DNA of 55,985 bases from Kalaharituber pfeilii (taxonomy: Eukaryota; Ascomycota; Pezizomycetes; Pezizales; Pezizaceae): the NCBI GenBank assembly GCA_015179045.1, contig WHUZ01000167.1, positions 1 to 55,985 of the forward strand, in the 5' to 3' direction. This document shows, piece by piece, positions 1 to 9,681 of this stretch. Each line of letters begins with the position of its first letter. Position 1 is the first letter of the stretch. A program made the position numbers and the translations under genes. The notes beneath the pieces are model-generated. The model was not told the DNA's origin, did no database searches, and saw only the letters and a program-made list of their open reading frames with translations.

Positions 1-448
1 GCGGATCGGCAGCTATGGGTCGAGGACTACGGCGGCGGTGGCTCGGCAGCTAGGGATCACGGACTATAGCAAGGGCAGCGGCGGAGGAGTAGGAGAAACC
101 AGACGGGTCTATTGATTAACAAGATAACGGACAAGGAGAAGAAGAGCGATCTACAGAGGCGGGCTTGGGGCCCTTATACGCTGGGGAATTGATATAGAAA
201 GGGAATACAGGACTATAACGATATGAGAAAGAGAATCCAGAATGCAAGAGCAGTAATAGTGATGCTAATATTGGAAGGCATATCAATGAGCTGTCAGAGG
301 GCTAATCAACCGGACCGGGATGGCTTGTCAAGCCTTTCCGAGTCGGCTATTAGTAAGGTCTCACCTTCCGGCTTGGCACGTCGGCTCGGCTTGACTTGTC
401 GGCTGTGGAAAAGGATGATATCAATGCGTGCATAGGTGGGCTGTAACA
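1..448 (-). repeat. 3' LTR of Ty3/gypsy element A (cut by window edge)
   Basis: This is a direct repeat of 10178-10487 plus 11730-11870, with scattered substitutions. In the element's (minus) sense it begins TGTTACAGCC at 448 and lies just after a purine tract, so it is the 3' LTR of the minus-strand gypsy element whose coding relics follow. Its outer end is beyond the window, so the target duplication cannot be checked. Confidence 0.85.
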
Positions 449-464
449 GTATCCCCCCCTCTAG
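449..464 (-). other. Polypurine tract of element A
   Basis: On the minus strand this is a purine run with seven G residues directly before the TG start of the 3' LTR. That is the expected position for plus-strand priming of an LTR retrotransposon. Confidence 0.65.
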
Positions 465-484
465 GTGGCAAGCACCTGCGAGGC

Positions 485-727
485 CTAGGGCTTCGGTTTC
501 GGCTTGTTTGGATACTGCTGGTGAAAGAGTTTTACTAGGTCAGGTGCATCCTCCAAATCTGCAGCAGGCTGCCAAGAGGGCTCGTCGTAACCTTTCCACT
601 TCACCAAGTACTGCAGACGACGTCGATAGAGCCTCGAGTCCAGAACAGCCTCAACTTCCCATTCTTCTTCACCATCAATGACGACAGGCGGCAGCGGCAG
701 TTCTTGTCGAAACATGACATCCGCCAC
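485..727 (-). pseudogene. Element A chromodomain (C-terminal end of Pol)
   Basis: The reading frame contains a chromodomain core: EVEAVLDSR, then LQYLVKWKGYD, then PSWQPAADLEDA, ending FHQQYPNKP. In chromovirus-type Ty3/gypsy elements this domain sits at the end of integrase and is thought to guide insertion into marked chromatin. Here it is separated from the integrase C-terminus (1332) by about 600 bp of foreign sequence, so it is part of a broken polyprotein and not a stand-alone gene. The aromatic residues (Y, W, W) look intact. I infer that it was once continuous with 1332-2033. Confidence 0.8.
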
Positions 728-802
728 CCGTGTTCGAGCTATCTATCAACATCCGCTACCCGTATGTTGCTGTTACTAATAGATATGTTTTTTCTATTAC
801 TG

Positions 803-833
<31 letters not shown>

Positions 834-1331
834 TCACATAACCCCGCTTGCAGCGCCAAGCCATGGCAGGGTTTTCTATTACTGTTACTAATGGATACGT
901 TTCTTCCTGTTACTGTTACTAATAGTTCCCTCTAACTGCTGTTTCGTCTGTTTATTGGTTGCTGTTCTGTTCTTTCATTTAACATACACATGATCTACAC
1001 TCCGTTGCTATTATGTGTCTGAATCATGCAATAACGCCACAGTACCAACTTCACGCCACAGCGCTTACAGTAGTTGCAAGCCTTGCATTCCGTTACTTCC
1101 GCACCTGCCTGATATGTTACACCTGCCTGTCTAGTCATGGTTCTGCAGTCACGTCATGCAATGCTCATTATGTATATAATCCTGTTTGATTCTGCATCTC
1201 TTTAATCAATCAGACTTATTGGACCCAACGGTACGGACCCAACGGTATAGATCTTCTTTATTCCTTCAGAAGCTCTTTCTTGTTTTTCCTACGTGACGAA
1301 GCCCTCCTTATTCTAAGTGCGAATCCGGAAT
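728..1331. other. Intervening sequence between integrase and chromodomain
   Basis: I recognise no gene here. It is an AT-leaning insertion in element A whose boundaries I cannot fix. It contains the micro-retroposon at 805-871 and two tandem copies of a 13-bp unit (GGACCCAACGGTA) at about 1222-1247. It may be a solo LTR of another family, but I found no convincing terminal TG/CA pair with a target duplication. Confidence 0.4.
805..871 (-). mobile_element. Micro-retroposon type 1 (copy A), 67 bp
   Basis: Poly(T) followed by about 40 bp matching the terminal 40 nt of the LINE at 2034. It is flanked by a perfect 15-bp target duplication TTTTCTATTACTGTT (790-804 and 872-886). In sense orientation it starts CCCTGCCATGG and keeps the outer stem CCCTGC/GCGGGG. 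It has no coding capacity. Confidence 0.85.
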
Positions 1332-2033
1332 TCAGGGTCGACGTTCAGTCAGTTCTACCTGCCCCGGTAGCAGATCTTTGGCTGCAGGTTCCAATAAGGA
1401 TACATGGAACACGGGATGGATTTTCATCATGTGGGGAAGTTCAAGCCTATAGGCATGAGTGCCGACAGCTGCCAGCACTTTGAATAGGCCTACTTTCTTG
1501 TAGTCGAGTTTCTTGCAGGGTTGTTGAGTGCTCAGGTGCCTGCTTGATGACCAGACATGGTCTCCAGGTAGGAGCCTCGGTGCTGGGATCCTACTGCGGT
1601 TGGTGTCCTCGGCTTGCCGGAGTTGGGCATGCTGTATTTCGGCCTTTAACATCCCATGCAGCTCAGTCAGCTTGTTGACATGATCTTTGGCATTGAAATA
1701 GGCTATTCCTCTAGCGGCGGTAGCTGTAGCGGCCATGAGCATATTGTCGGGGGAGGGATCGATGAACCGTGGGTAGAACCCGAAGTTTGCCTGAAATGGA
1801 GACATTTTGGTGGACTCAGAAACGTGGTTGTTGGCTGCGAATTCGGCCATATGTAAGAACTTTAACCAATCATCTTGCTGATAGCTAACATAGGCCCTTA
1901 AGTACTGCTCCATGATGGCATTCATTCTTTCTGATTGTCCATCTGTTTCGGGGTGGTAGGCTGTCGATAGCCGAGCTTCGATGTTTAGGAGCTTGCATAG
2001 GTGTCGCCAGAATTCGGAGGTAAACTGGGGGCC
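1332..2033 (-). pseudogene. Element A integrase, C-terminal half
   Basis: This is the minus-strand frame of a Ty3/gypsy integrase. It runs from GPQFTSEFW (after the second catalytic Asp) through AYHPETDGQSERMN (with the catalytic Glu), WLKFLHMAEFAANN, and a C-terminal region ending KIHPVFHVSLLEP. Integrase cuts and joins element cDNA into the host genome. The frame is intact over about 230 residues. Its apparent N-terminal lysine run and start are artefacts of the LINE poly(A) at 2034. The other half of the integrase lies at 3643-4575, beyond the LINE, and the two pieces share the 12-bp target duplication. A stop follows near 1332, and the chromodomain is displaced to 485-727. Confidence 0.85.
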
Positions 2034-3642
2034 TTTTTTTTTTTTTTTTTTTTTTTTTGTCACATGACCCCGCATGCGGCTCTTCGCCATGGCAGGACCC
2101 CTGGGTCTAAACCCTCAAAGCCCGGAGGCAGGCTTTTCTAGCTACTTCCTCCACCGCCTCCTCTACAAACGAAACTCTCAACCCCCTCCCCGCCCCACCT
2201 CCCCGGGGCAATTGAGATAACTACATCATGCTTCCGCCGCCACCTTCATACAAACGAAAGATTCACCCCCTCCCCTTACACCTTCAGAGACCCAAAAAAC
2301 TCCTCCAGTACATCCACCGCCTCCCCATTCTCTTGCTTCTCCACCCACTTCTTTTCGTCCGCATCCTCCCACTTCTCCCACCCTTCCGGGTAGTCCACCC
2401 CGTCACACCTGAATGCCAGGTGGTCTGCCGTCTGTCTCTGGCCACACTCACACCTGCTCCCCTCCTCCGCCTTCCCTATTTTGATCTCCCACTCCTTCCC
2501 CATCCCCTTACCCGTCCTCAACCTGGTGAAGGCAGTGGCTGCTCCTCTGCCCCACCTCATCACCGAGCCCCCTCCATACCCCACTTCCCTCCTCTCCGCT
2601 GCGCGCAGTCTTTTCCACTTCTGGCGCAAACCTCCTTCTGTCACCACTGACTTCCCTATCCTGTCCGCCGCCTTTTTTGCTTCGACGTCCGCCGCCTCAT
2701 TGCCGGCAATGCCAATGTGTGCCTTCACCCACATCAACTTGACGTCCCCCCCCTTCTTCTTCCTCTCCGTGATCATCTCCATCACTCTCTTCAGGTCTCC
2801 GGTCCGTGCTTTGCCTGTCCTTCCCGCCTTCCTCACCGCCGCGATTGCTGCCTGTGAGTCGGTTAGGATGGCCAGGTTCACCGGTGCCGCTACCGCTTTC
2901 TCTATCCCCTTTCTCATCCCCTTCACTTCCCCGTCCCACACCGTCGCTCCCGTCCCCATCTCTTCTCCCCCTCCCCCGTCCCACTTCCAATAGCCTCCCC
3001 CCACTCTCCCCTTCTCAATCATACTCCCGTCTGTATATACCGCACCTCCCCCTTGCGTTGCCCAAAAGATAGAGGCCTCCCACTCCTCCCTGCCTCCTCC
3101 TTTGCGCCCCTCCAGCTCCACTTCCGCTACTTCCACTCGCGCGCACTCCCCTCCCCATGAGATTTCGTCCACCCCTTCTGGCATTACGAAACTCACTTGG
3201 CTTTGCATTCTTCCCGCCACCGACTCAAAACCGTCCCCTTTCTGCGTCGCCCACCCCGCCCCCCAATCTTTCCAGTCTCTCCCTCTCTCCTCCTCCTCCC
3301 CTTCCCCTCGGAAATCTGCGGACCACACGTCCCCGCACCCGCTCGGATCCCCCATGCTTCTTGCCACAAACCTCGCCTGCGCCGCGTCGAGGGCTGTCTC
3401 CGCGCACTCCACTCCAGCAATCCAGTTTACTTTCTGTCTTGCTGCTCCGTGGACCGCTCCTATGGCCTTTCTCAGTATCTGGTACTGGATCCTCTCCATC
3501 TCTTTTCTCCACTCCTTCTGTCCCCTCCACCCGATCTCCGCCCCCCACATCATGACCGCTCTTATCATCCCCGTGTACAGCTGGCGCCAGCTCCTCGGGC
3601 TCATCCCCCACTGCCCTGCGCCTAGCCCCATCATCGCCCCTG
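2034..3642 (-). mobile_element. 5'-truncated LINE inserted in element A integrase
   Basis: The ends are sharp. A perfect 12-bp target duplication AAACTGGGGGCC (2022-2033 and 3643-3654) brackets a unit that starts, on the plus strand, with about 25 T (poly(A) in sense) and the tail GTCACATGACCCCGC. The body encodes the C-terminal part of ORF2 (see 2276-3642). The 5' end is truncated within the region after the reverse transcriptase fingers and palm. Removing the unit would rejoin the integrase frame at the DRGPQF motif, which shows the insertion came after element A. The uninterrupted ORF suggests recent insertion. Confidence 0.9.
2276..3642 (-). CDS. LINE ORF2 fragment: RT C-terminal region, RNase H, zinc knuckle
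   Basis: An open frame of about 455 codons up to its natural stop. In order it has a post-RT region (SPRSWRQLYTGMIRAVMMWG), a type I RNase H domain with YTDGS (catalytic Asp), TVWDGEVKGM (Glu), LTDSQAA (Asp) and KAHIGIAGNEAAD (His and Asp), then a Cys/His knuckle (CECGQ...DHLAFRC) and a short acidic tail. RNase H removes RNA from the RNA:cDNA hybrid during target-primed reverse transcription. The reverse transcriptase active site is missing because the copy is 5'-truncated. The open frame runs on to 3697 only by accident, through antisense integrase of the host element. This fits the Tad1 clade of fungal LINEs by architecture, which is inference. The copy is immobile on its own but has no internal stop. 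Confidence 0.85.
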
Positions 3643-4575
3643 AAACTGGGGGCCTCGGTCTGATATAATTGAATGTGGTAGGCCATGGAGCTTCCATACA
3701 TGGTCAAGATACAGCTGGGCAAGGTCTTCGGCAGTAGCAGTTTCCGTTGTTGGGCATAGATGTCGCATCTTAGTCAGTCGGTCCACTACAATCAGGATAG
3801 CATTGAATCCCTGACACTCGGGCAATCCGATGACAAAGTCCATAGTGAGGTGCTGCTACGGCTACTCGGGTAACTCCATTAACTTCATCATTCCGTAAGG
3901 GGCGTGCCGGGAAGATTTCACTCGTCGGTAGGTGTGGCAGTTCCTGTAGTACTGTTCAACATCTTTACGGATTGAGGGCCAGGTGTATGTTCTGAGGATC
4001 AGTTCGAGTGTCTTGGCCACTCCTGGATGCCCGGCAGTAGGCAGGTCATGATGTTCTTAGATGATAGTGAGTCGGAGGGGGGCATAGTCTGGTACATACA
4101 ACCTTCCATAATGGTATAATCGATCGTTCCTTGCCTCACACTCGCTCAGACTGATGCCTGGATGTCGTCGCTGACCTTGTTGTAGAGCGGTTAGGATCTC
4201 TTGAGGTCTAGGGTCCCTTTCATAGGCCTCCCCCCATAGGGTTTGGCGATCGAGTTCCCAATGAGTTCTGGTGGCAACGACATCAACGGCGGCAATGGCA
4301 TCAATGGCGGCAACGGCATCAATGGCGGCAATGGTGGCTGAGGTCTGCTACCCCGGGGCAGGAGTTGCGGTCGACAGGGCAAGATTTTCAGGTTTTAAAA
4401 CGACTTGATTCTGGTGTTTGAGCCGTTCATCCCCTCCCTTAGGGAGGTCTCCTGACCTTCTAGTGAGTGCATTGGGCTTATCATCAGCTTTTCCAGGACG
4501 GTACACAATCTTGAAGTTGAAGCGGAAAAGGAATTCGGACTAACGAGCTTGTCAGCGGTTCAGCATTTTAGTCGT
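3643..4575 (-). pseudogene. Element A integrase, N-terminal half
   Basis: The minus strand shows the zinc-binding HHCC region (HHDLPTAGHPG... then YYRNCHTYRRVK, where the second Cys is Tyr), then MDFVIGLPECQGF (first catalytic Asp), VVDRLTKMRHLCP and SIISDRGPQF (second Asp) up to the LINE junction. An in-frame stop lies before MDFVIG near 3850, so the piece is not translatable. Upstream is the RNase H to integrase linker, with an imperfect repeat of GGCGGCAATGGCATCAAT around 4275-4340. The linker joins RNase H at the solo-LTR insertion (4576). The domain order is fully consistent with Ty3/gypsy Pol. Confidence 0.8.
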
Positions 4576-4825
4576 TGTGGTGACGACGACGGAATGGGTT
4601 AATGCAAGCTTGGCATGGATAAGGAAGGCACGTGGAGATAAGGGCAGCACGTGAGGCGATATCGTATATATAGATTTCCTGTACTCTAGCACATACAATC
4701 AACAACCTTCTTCTCTTCTCTTCTTTTCGCACTCGCACTCGCATTTAGTCGTACGTTCGTTCCGCCAGTTCTCACCGCTCCGGTCCATCGCAAGGCAGTA
4801 GTTGATACTATCTGTCTATCTTACA
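4576..4825. mobile_element. 250-bp solo LTR inserted in element A RNase H region
   Basis: It starts TGTGGTGACG and ends TATCTTACA, flanked by TCGT on both sides (4572-4575 and 4826-4829). It contains a TATA-type sequence (CGTATATATAG) followed by a pyrimidine-rich leader (CTTCTTCTCTTC...). Removing it with one TCGT restores the host motif EYFMTTKML exactly, which supports the ends. Short size and layout suggest a Ty1/copia-like family. That class call is inference. Confidence 0.8.
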
Positions 4826-4829
4826 TCGT

Positions 4830-5448
4830 CATGAAGTATTCAAGGTTCTTATGGTCGCTGAGGACCTCAATGATGCCCTTGGCAGCTTCTAGGTGCGGTC
4901 TCCATTCCTCGAAGGCTCTCACAATCGCCATGAGCTCCTTGTCATAGATCTCGTAGTTGCACTCGGCAGGCAAGTGCTTCTTTGAGAAGTATGCCACAGG
5001 GTGTAGGATGCCATCATCATCGTATTGGGATAGGACTCCGGCCGAAACATAGTCCGATGCATCCGTTTCGACGACGCACTCTCGATCAGGGTCAAAGTGA
5101 CGAAGTACAGGGGCAGTGTAAAAAGGCATGTTTAAGTTCGTCGAAAGCAGCTTGGGCCTCTCGAGGCCATTCAAACCGTTTACCTTTCCGGGTCAAGGCT
5201 GTTAGCGGGCCTGCAATCTTGGAGAACCCAAGGATGAACCGGCAGCAGAAGTTGGCGAACCCAAGGAAGGCTTGAACATCTCGGACATTCTGCGGTCTCT
5301 CCCATTCCCTGACTGCCTCAACCTTGCTAGGGTCCATGCTGATGCCGTCTGGAGATATGATCAGGCCGAGGTATTTTGTTTGTTGCGTGTGGAATTCGCA
5401 TTTTTCAGGCTTCAGGTATAACCCTGCTCGTCGGAGTTGCTCCAAAAC
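4830..5448 (-). pseudogene. Element A reverse transcriptase C-terminus and RNase H
   Basis: Two overlapping minus-strand frames cover the RT thumb (LRRAGLYLKPEKCEFH, YLGLIISPDG, VQAFLGFANFCCRFI) and RNase H ([49 protein letters not shown]). RNase H degrades the RNA template during cDNA synthesis. A frameshift lies near 5110 (around HAFLHCP). The piece is bounded by the MITE at 5449 and the solo LTR at 4825 and is continuous in domain order with 5774-7072. Confidence 0.85.
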
Positions 5449-5773
5449 TAGTGAGCGGCACGAGCTAGCTCGAGCCGAGCTGGAGGGTGAGCTCGAGCTG
5501 GCGTGGCATGAGCTCGAGCCTGGATCATAATATTGACAAACTAAACTAAACTAAGCTAAATTTTCATCTTTCTCACTACTATCAGCTAAATTGTGCATTT
5601 CGAAGTTTTTGGTAGGTCAGAATGAGCTCCAAGTCTCTAATTATTACTATAGTAGGTATTTACAGTTTATGAAACCTTGCACTGGCTAAGCATTTTAGCG
5701 AGCTGTCAAGAAAAACACAAGCATGATCTTGGCTCGTTTGAGCTCGAGCTGGCTCGGCTCGTGCCGCTCACTA
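5449..5773. mobile_element. hAT-like MITE, 325 bp
   Basis: Perfect 17-bp terminal inverted repeats, TAGTGAGCGGCACGAGC at 5449-5465 and its complement at 5757-5773, are flanked by an 8-bp target duplication TCCAAAAC (5441-5448 and 5774-5781). An 8-bp duplication with a TAGNG-type terminus is characteristic of hAT transposons. Subterminal GAGCTCGAGC motifs repeat near both ends, as expected for transposase binding sites. There is no ORF of note, so it is non-autonomous. It splits the reverse transcriptase just after VRMVL. Confidence 0.9.
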
Positions 5774-7072
5774 TCCAAAACCATTCGAACGTGCTGCTTA
5801 TGCTCCTTGAGGTTGTTTGAATAGATCAAAATGTCGTCGAGATATGCTGTACAGAACACATCGAGATAGGCCCGGAGGGTATCATTGATGAGGTGCTGAA
5901 AGGAAGCAGGTGCATTGGTAAGGCCAAACGGCATAACGGTGTATTCAAAGTGGCCATATCTCGTCCTAAATGCTGTTTTCCACTCCTCTCCTTCACCCAT
6001 TCTAACGAGGTTGTAGGCCCCACGTAGGTCAAGTTTGGTATAGTACTTGGCCTGGGAGAGGCGTGCGAGAGTCTCCTGGATCAGCGGCAAAGGATAGCGA
6101 TTCTTGATGGTGATCTCATTCAGACCTCGGTAATCGACGCATAGGCGAAGTGTTCCATCCGCTTTCTTGACAAATAGGACGGGGGCTCCTGCAGGAGATG
6201 AGCTGTGCCTTATGAAACCTTTGGACAAGTTCTCTTCAATGTATGCTTTTAGGGCCTGCAGTTCTTGGATTGTCATGCCGTATAGAGGGCCGAATGGTGG
6301 TTGTTTGCCTTCTTGTAGCGGAATGACGTGATCATAAGGTCGGTGGGGAGGCAGTTTGCTCGCCTCTTTTCCGAGAATAGGTCGATATATTCATGGTATT
6401 CCACTGGCACGAGTTCCTTAAGGTCTTTGGCAGCATGAGTGACCGCATCGATAGTGTGCAGAGATAACTGGAATATCTGCGTTGTCTTTTTACGAGCAAG
6501 GAGGGAGAAGGCCGAAGCATTGATAGCGGCGATGCGGATAGGGCTGACTTTGGCAGGGTCAACGGGTTGTTCTGGTGGTAAGATTCCAGAAACTGGTGGA
6601 TGATTCTTGGTTGTATTGCAGTGTTTGCTGCAATAATCTGACCGGAACGAGATACTGTGAGAGGCGAAGCTGATTGATACATCATGTACAGTGAGCCATG
6701 GGATCCCAAGGATGACGGGGTATTGCAGCTTCGTCACGAAGAACGGTACGATCTCTACATGATCTTGAATGGTCATTGACAGGCGGGCAATGTGGGTGGC
6801 ACTTCCTATAGGTCGGCCATCAGCAGCTTCGATGACTCGGGGTGTTTTGAGTGGGACAATGGGGATTTTATGCATGCTGACGAGGTCTTCATCAATGAAT
6901 GCGTATCCGGTAGCACCAGTATCTATGAGAGCTTCGGTGATAATCGATGTTCCATTAAATGCTAACGTAGGGCTAAGTATGAGTGGATTTCCTACTAAAG
7001 CACTCTCATTGATAGACACTGCAGATATAACAAACGAAGATGAGGGACATCGCCCCTTGCTAGTGTCAGCAT
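5774..7072 (-). pseudogene. Element A protease and reverse transcriptase
   Basis: From high to low coordinates the order is an aspartic protease (EALIDTGATGYAFID, with the DTG active site; later YPVILGIPWL), a linker, then reverse transcriptase ([63 protein letters not shown]). YLDD is a normal Ty3/gypsy catalytic motif. There is a frameshift at about 6350, just after the linker IDLFSEK, so two frames are needed to read it. The frame then runs into the MITE at 5773. The protease frame is -1 relative to gag (see 7073-7855). Confidence 0.88.
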
Positions 7073-7855
7073 CTATGCAAGGGGCCGGTCTTTTGACTGA
7101 TCAGCGGCGGATATGATAGGAGAGGCAGGAGCTGATGTATAGACAGAGGGGGTTGAAGGAACAGATGGGGGAGCAGATGAAGGGACAGGCAAAGGAACAG
7201 AATCAGAGACGGCAACATGATTAACAGCAGCAGCAGCAGGAGGGCGAGGAGGGCGAGCACGGCGGAGGGGGCATTGGGCGAGGAAGTGGCCGATTTGGCC
7301 GCAGACGAGGCAGGCACCAGTGGCTCGCCTTCGGTCCCGTTCTTCTGGAGAGAGGCGAGGTCTAGTAGCTGACAAGTCCATAGGAGCTGCCCCTCCTGGA
7401 ACATAGGAGGGATGTGAACTCGTGTTTGCAGGTCGAGAAGTCGCAGTCGTGGTACTAGTACTAGATCGAGTGGACTGTTGAGGGCGAGTGGCCTGGTTGG
7501 TAGATGTCTTGATGCGGTTCGCTCGTTGTTCAACACTAATAGCAAGGGTCGCCATCTCCTTGACTGTCTTGGGTGCAGGGTAGGCAAGCAGTCGTTCCCT
7601 CATTTCGATCGTTAAGCCTTGTTCGAACCTTTCAAGCTTACTAGTTTCCGTCCAGTCGACAAGACAGGCAAGCCGGTTGAATTCTGCATAGTAACTGGGG
7701 ATATCCTTATTACCCTGCTTGAGATTGCTGAGTTGACGGCTTGCAGTTCCCTGAGGGTCGGGGTCCCCAAACGCCTCATCCAGGACATCGAAGAGGGCCG
7801 TGATACTGGTTAAGGTAATGGTATTATTGTCGATGTAGGGTTGGACTTGGGACAC
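7073..7855 (-). pseudogene. Element A Gag, C-terminal part with zinc knuckle
   Basis: About 260 residues. They hold a capsid-type region (SITALFDVLDEAFGDPD, ASRQLSNLKQGNKDIPSYYAEFNRL, ERFEQGL..EMRERLL), a Ser/Thr-rich linker, then the CCHC knuckle CLVCGQIGHFLAQC, which binds element RNA. A TGA lies immediately upstream of the apparent start (7855) and the N-terminal half of Gag is absent, because unrelated sequence begins near 7858. The frame ends at a TAG next to the protease frame, which is open in -1 across that stop. That is consistent with programmed or mutational gag-pol frameshifting. Confidence 0.82.
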
Positions 7856-8329
7856 TCATAGTAATTTTTTGTTGTGGTATCAGGAAAATGCGCAATATCC
7901 CGGTAGTGCGCAATATCCCGGTAGTGCGCAATATCCCGGTAGTGTGCGTTAGGCAACGCATAGGGCAGAAAGATTTTTTGCGCACTGATGTAGTTGGTAG
8001 AGGCTTGCTACGCACGGATGAGGCTTGCAATATCCATGCATTACTTTTTACACTAAGTAGTCAAATACCTACTAGAAGGAACTAATTGATCATCTCTATT
8101 TCTTTAGCCCCAAATAAATAAAATAACAACACACTGTACTAGTAATTGTTTATTGCATACTTATCCATTTGCATTTTCACGACAGACATATTGGAATACA
8201 AGCTAACAACTACATATGCTCTATACTATATGCAAGGACCATAGGGCAGAAAGGTATCATGTCGGGAGGTATGTGCAACAGCAGGTAGGAGTGGTGGTAT
8301 ATGAGTGACAGTGAGTATGAATACCAGCA
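7856..8329. other. Start of a block of foreign DNA between gag and 5' LTR of element A
   Basis: No gene recognised. The sequence leaves the gag frame at about 7858 and holds a short tandem repeat (7890-7943) followed by AT-leaning sequence. The block continues to about 10140, interrupted by four micro-retroposons. I could not identify its class. Confidence 0.4.
7890..7943. repeat. Three perfect tandem copies of an 18-bp unit
   Basis: The unit GCGCAATATCCCGGTAGT is repeated exactly three times, followed by a partial GTGCG. It includes the palindrome TGCGCA at each junction. Function unknown. It lies about 30 bp beyond the point where element A gag homology stops. Confidence 0.95.
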
Positions 8330-8386
8330 ACCTCGCCATAGCCTATCAGGCGGCACGCGAGTAATGATATAAAAAAAAAAAAAAGA
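8330..8386 (+). mobile_element. Micro-retroposon type 2 (copy D), 57 bp
   Basis: The unit begins ACCTCGCCATAG, has a hairpin (outer stem CTCGC/GCGAG, inner GCC/GGC), then GTAATGATATA and poly(A). An 11-bp target duplication GAATACCAGCA lies at 8319-8329 and 8387-8397. Confidence 0.85.
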
Positions 8387-8830
8387 GAATACCAGCAGGG
8401 GGTATGAGTGATAATGTAATGGAGGTAGTAAATGTAGAGACTAAATGTAGAGAGTTACCGTCCGCCAGGCCAAAAAGATACTTGACTAGCGATGCTTACT
8501 AGTCTATTGTGTAGCTCAGATAGTACTCATTTATACGACTGCAACGCTATGGGCTATCATATATTGCTCATATCATGTTTGCATCTACCAACCGCCCGCC
8601 TATAGTTGCGGTGAGCCCATAACAGATAGCAGACGGTACTAGTGGTGCATAGCAAGTATAAGTGACAGTGCGTATGAATGATAGCAGGCTTGGAGTAACA
8701 GCTGGTATGAATAATAGCAATAATATCAACACTGTTATAGAAGTTGCAGCGCTATCATCTGGAGGAGTAGTAATCTGTTATTCTGTTATTCATTTTTCTG
8801 TTCCCTTCTCACTTATATCCTATGTTTCTA

Positions 8831-8894
8831 GAACCTCGACATAGCCCATAGGGCAGCATACGAGTAATGATATTAACAAAAAAAAAAAAAAAAA
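8831..8894 (+). mobile_element. Micro-retroposon type 2 (copy E)
   Basis: Same unit as at 8330: ACCTCGACATAGCCC, inner stem GCCC/GGGC, outer CTCG/CGAG, then TAATGATATTAAC and poly(A). I see no clear target duplication, so the left end is set by alignment to the other copies. Confidence 0.75.
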
Positions 8895-9133
8895 GATAGT
8901 TGGCTAACAATGTCCGCTAGTTCTCTGCACAATTCATAACTATGACTATCATATATGACCATCCTATCGCATACATGTACTCAGTACGTATTTGGCTGCG
9001 TACTGCCCTTATGTAAGTATTGTGCGCTCCACTCAGCACTTGCACTGGGTGAGCCTTAATATGTAATACATATTTGTAAACTCTGTTCAGCAATGTGCTG
9101 AGTGGGCCTGCCTTCAAGGTCACAGGTCATCAT

Positions 9134-9188
9134 TTTTTTTTTTTTTTTTTTCACGTGACCCCGCTTGCAGCTGTTCGCCATGGCAGGG
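9134..9188 (-). mobile_element. Micro-retroposon type 1 (copy B), 55 bp
   Basis: Poly(T), then CACGTGACCCCGCTTGCAG...CCATGGCAGGG, with a perfect 13-bp target duplication CACAGGTCATCAT (9121-9133 and 9189-9201). In sense it starts CCCTGCCATGG, the same first base as copy A at 871. Confidence 0.88.
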
Positions 9189-9345
9189 CACAGGTCATCA
9201 TAGTCATTGTAGGTAGAGTGTCAGTGAGCGTTGCATGCATAAGATATACAAGTATTATAGCAATAAGCATCACAATCAGTAACTCTATTCTTACTACTCT
9301 ATTGTTCTCATGCCCAGATAGCAACCCTATAACTTCATTATCTAC

Positions 9346-9510
9346 CGTTGGAATCGCTGGCTGAGGAAGAGGACCACGCTGGTTGAGGAGGGGAAGAAAA
9401 CCAGCTCGGCGGTTGTATACTTGGAAAAGGAGACGGATGTTGAGAGGGTGAGGCTCGGGGGACGTTGGCTCAGATCGGCCCGGTACGAGTCGGAGAGGGG
9501 ACGGAAGTAG
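9346..9510 (+). pseudogene. Possible LINE ORF1 fragment
   Basis: A short plus-strand open stretch reads WLRKRTTLVEEGKKTSS, then AVVYLEKETDVERVRLGGRW and RSARYESE before a stop at 9508. The pattern (basic helix, VVYLEK strand, then GGRWxRxxRY) resembles the nucleic-acid-binding region of ORF1 proteins of fungal Tad1-type LINEs. I know of no functional role for such a piece alone and see no start codon or poly(A) tail linked to it. It could be a truncated LINE remnant. The similarity is from memory of the family and is weak. Confidence 0.35.
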
Positions 9511-9620
9511 GAGATACCGGGACCGGGACTGCCACCCGCATCATGGAGAAGTTTCGCGGGCACTACATGTAGTTAGGAGTAGATAGTTTGGGGTTCGACT
9601 TCTTTTTTCACTTTTAATAA

Positions 9621-9681
9621 AACCTCGCCATAGCCCTTTGGGCGGCATGCGAGTATTGATATAACAAAAAAAAAAAAAAAA
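9621..9681 (+). mobile_element. Micro-retroposon type 2 (copy F)
   Basis: ACCTCGCCATAGCCC-TTT-GGGC, outer stem CTCGC/GCGAG, then GTATTGATATAAC and poly(A). This is the best-paired copy. The target duplication is ambiguous in this AT-rich context. Confidence 0.8.

Noticed and set aside
2034..2090. Lysine-rich start of the integrase frame
   Set aside because: The lysine run is translation of the LINE poly(A); the real integrase resumes at the duplicated GPQF.
2228..3668. Several plus-strand Pro/Ser-rich open frames
   Set aside because: They are antisense shadows of the GC-rich LINE ORF2 on the minus strand.
3643..3697. N-terminal extension of the LINE ORF (MEAPWPTTFNY...)
   Set aside because: It is read-through into antisense integrase sequence beyond the target duplication and is not part of the LINE.
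7877..7886. TGGTATCAG as a tRNA-Met primer-binding site
   Set aside because: It is on the plus strand while element A is on the minus strand, and no LTR ends just before it. Chance match.
7890..7943. CRISPR-like array
   Set aside because: Three head-to-tail 18-bp copies have no spacers, and the genome is fungal. The same applies to the minisatellites at 12175, 14380, 23219 and 24085.
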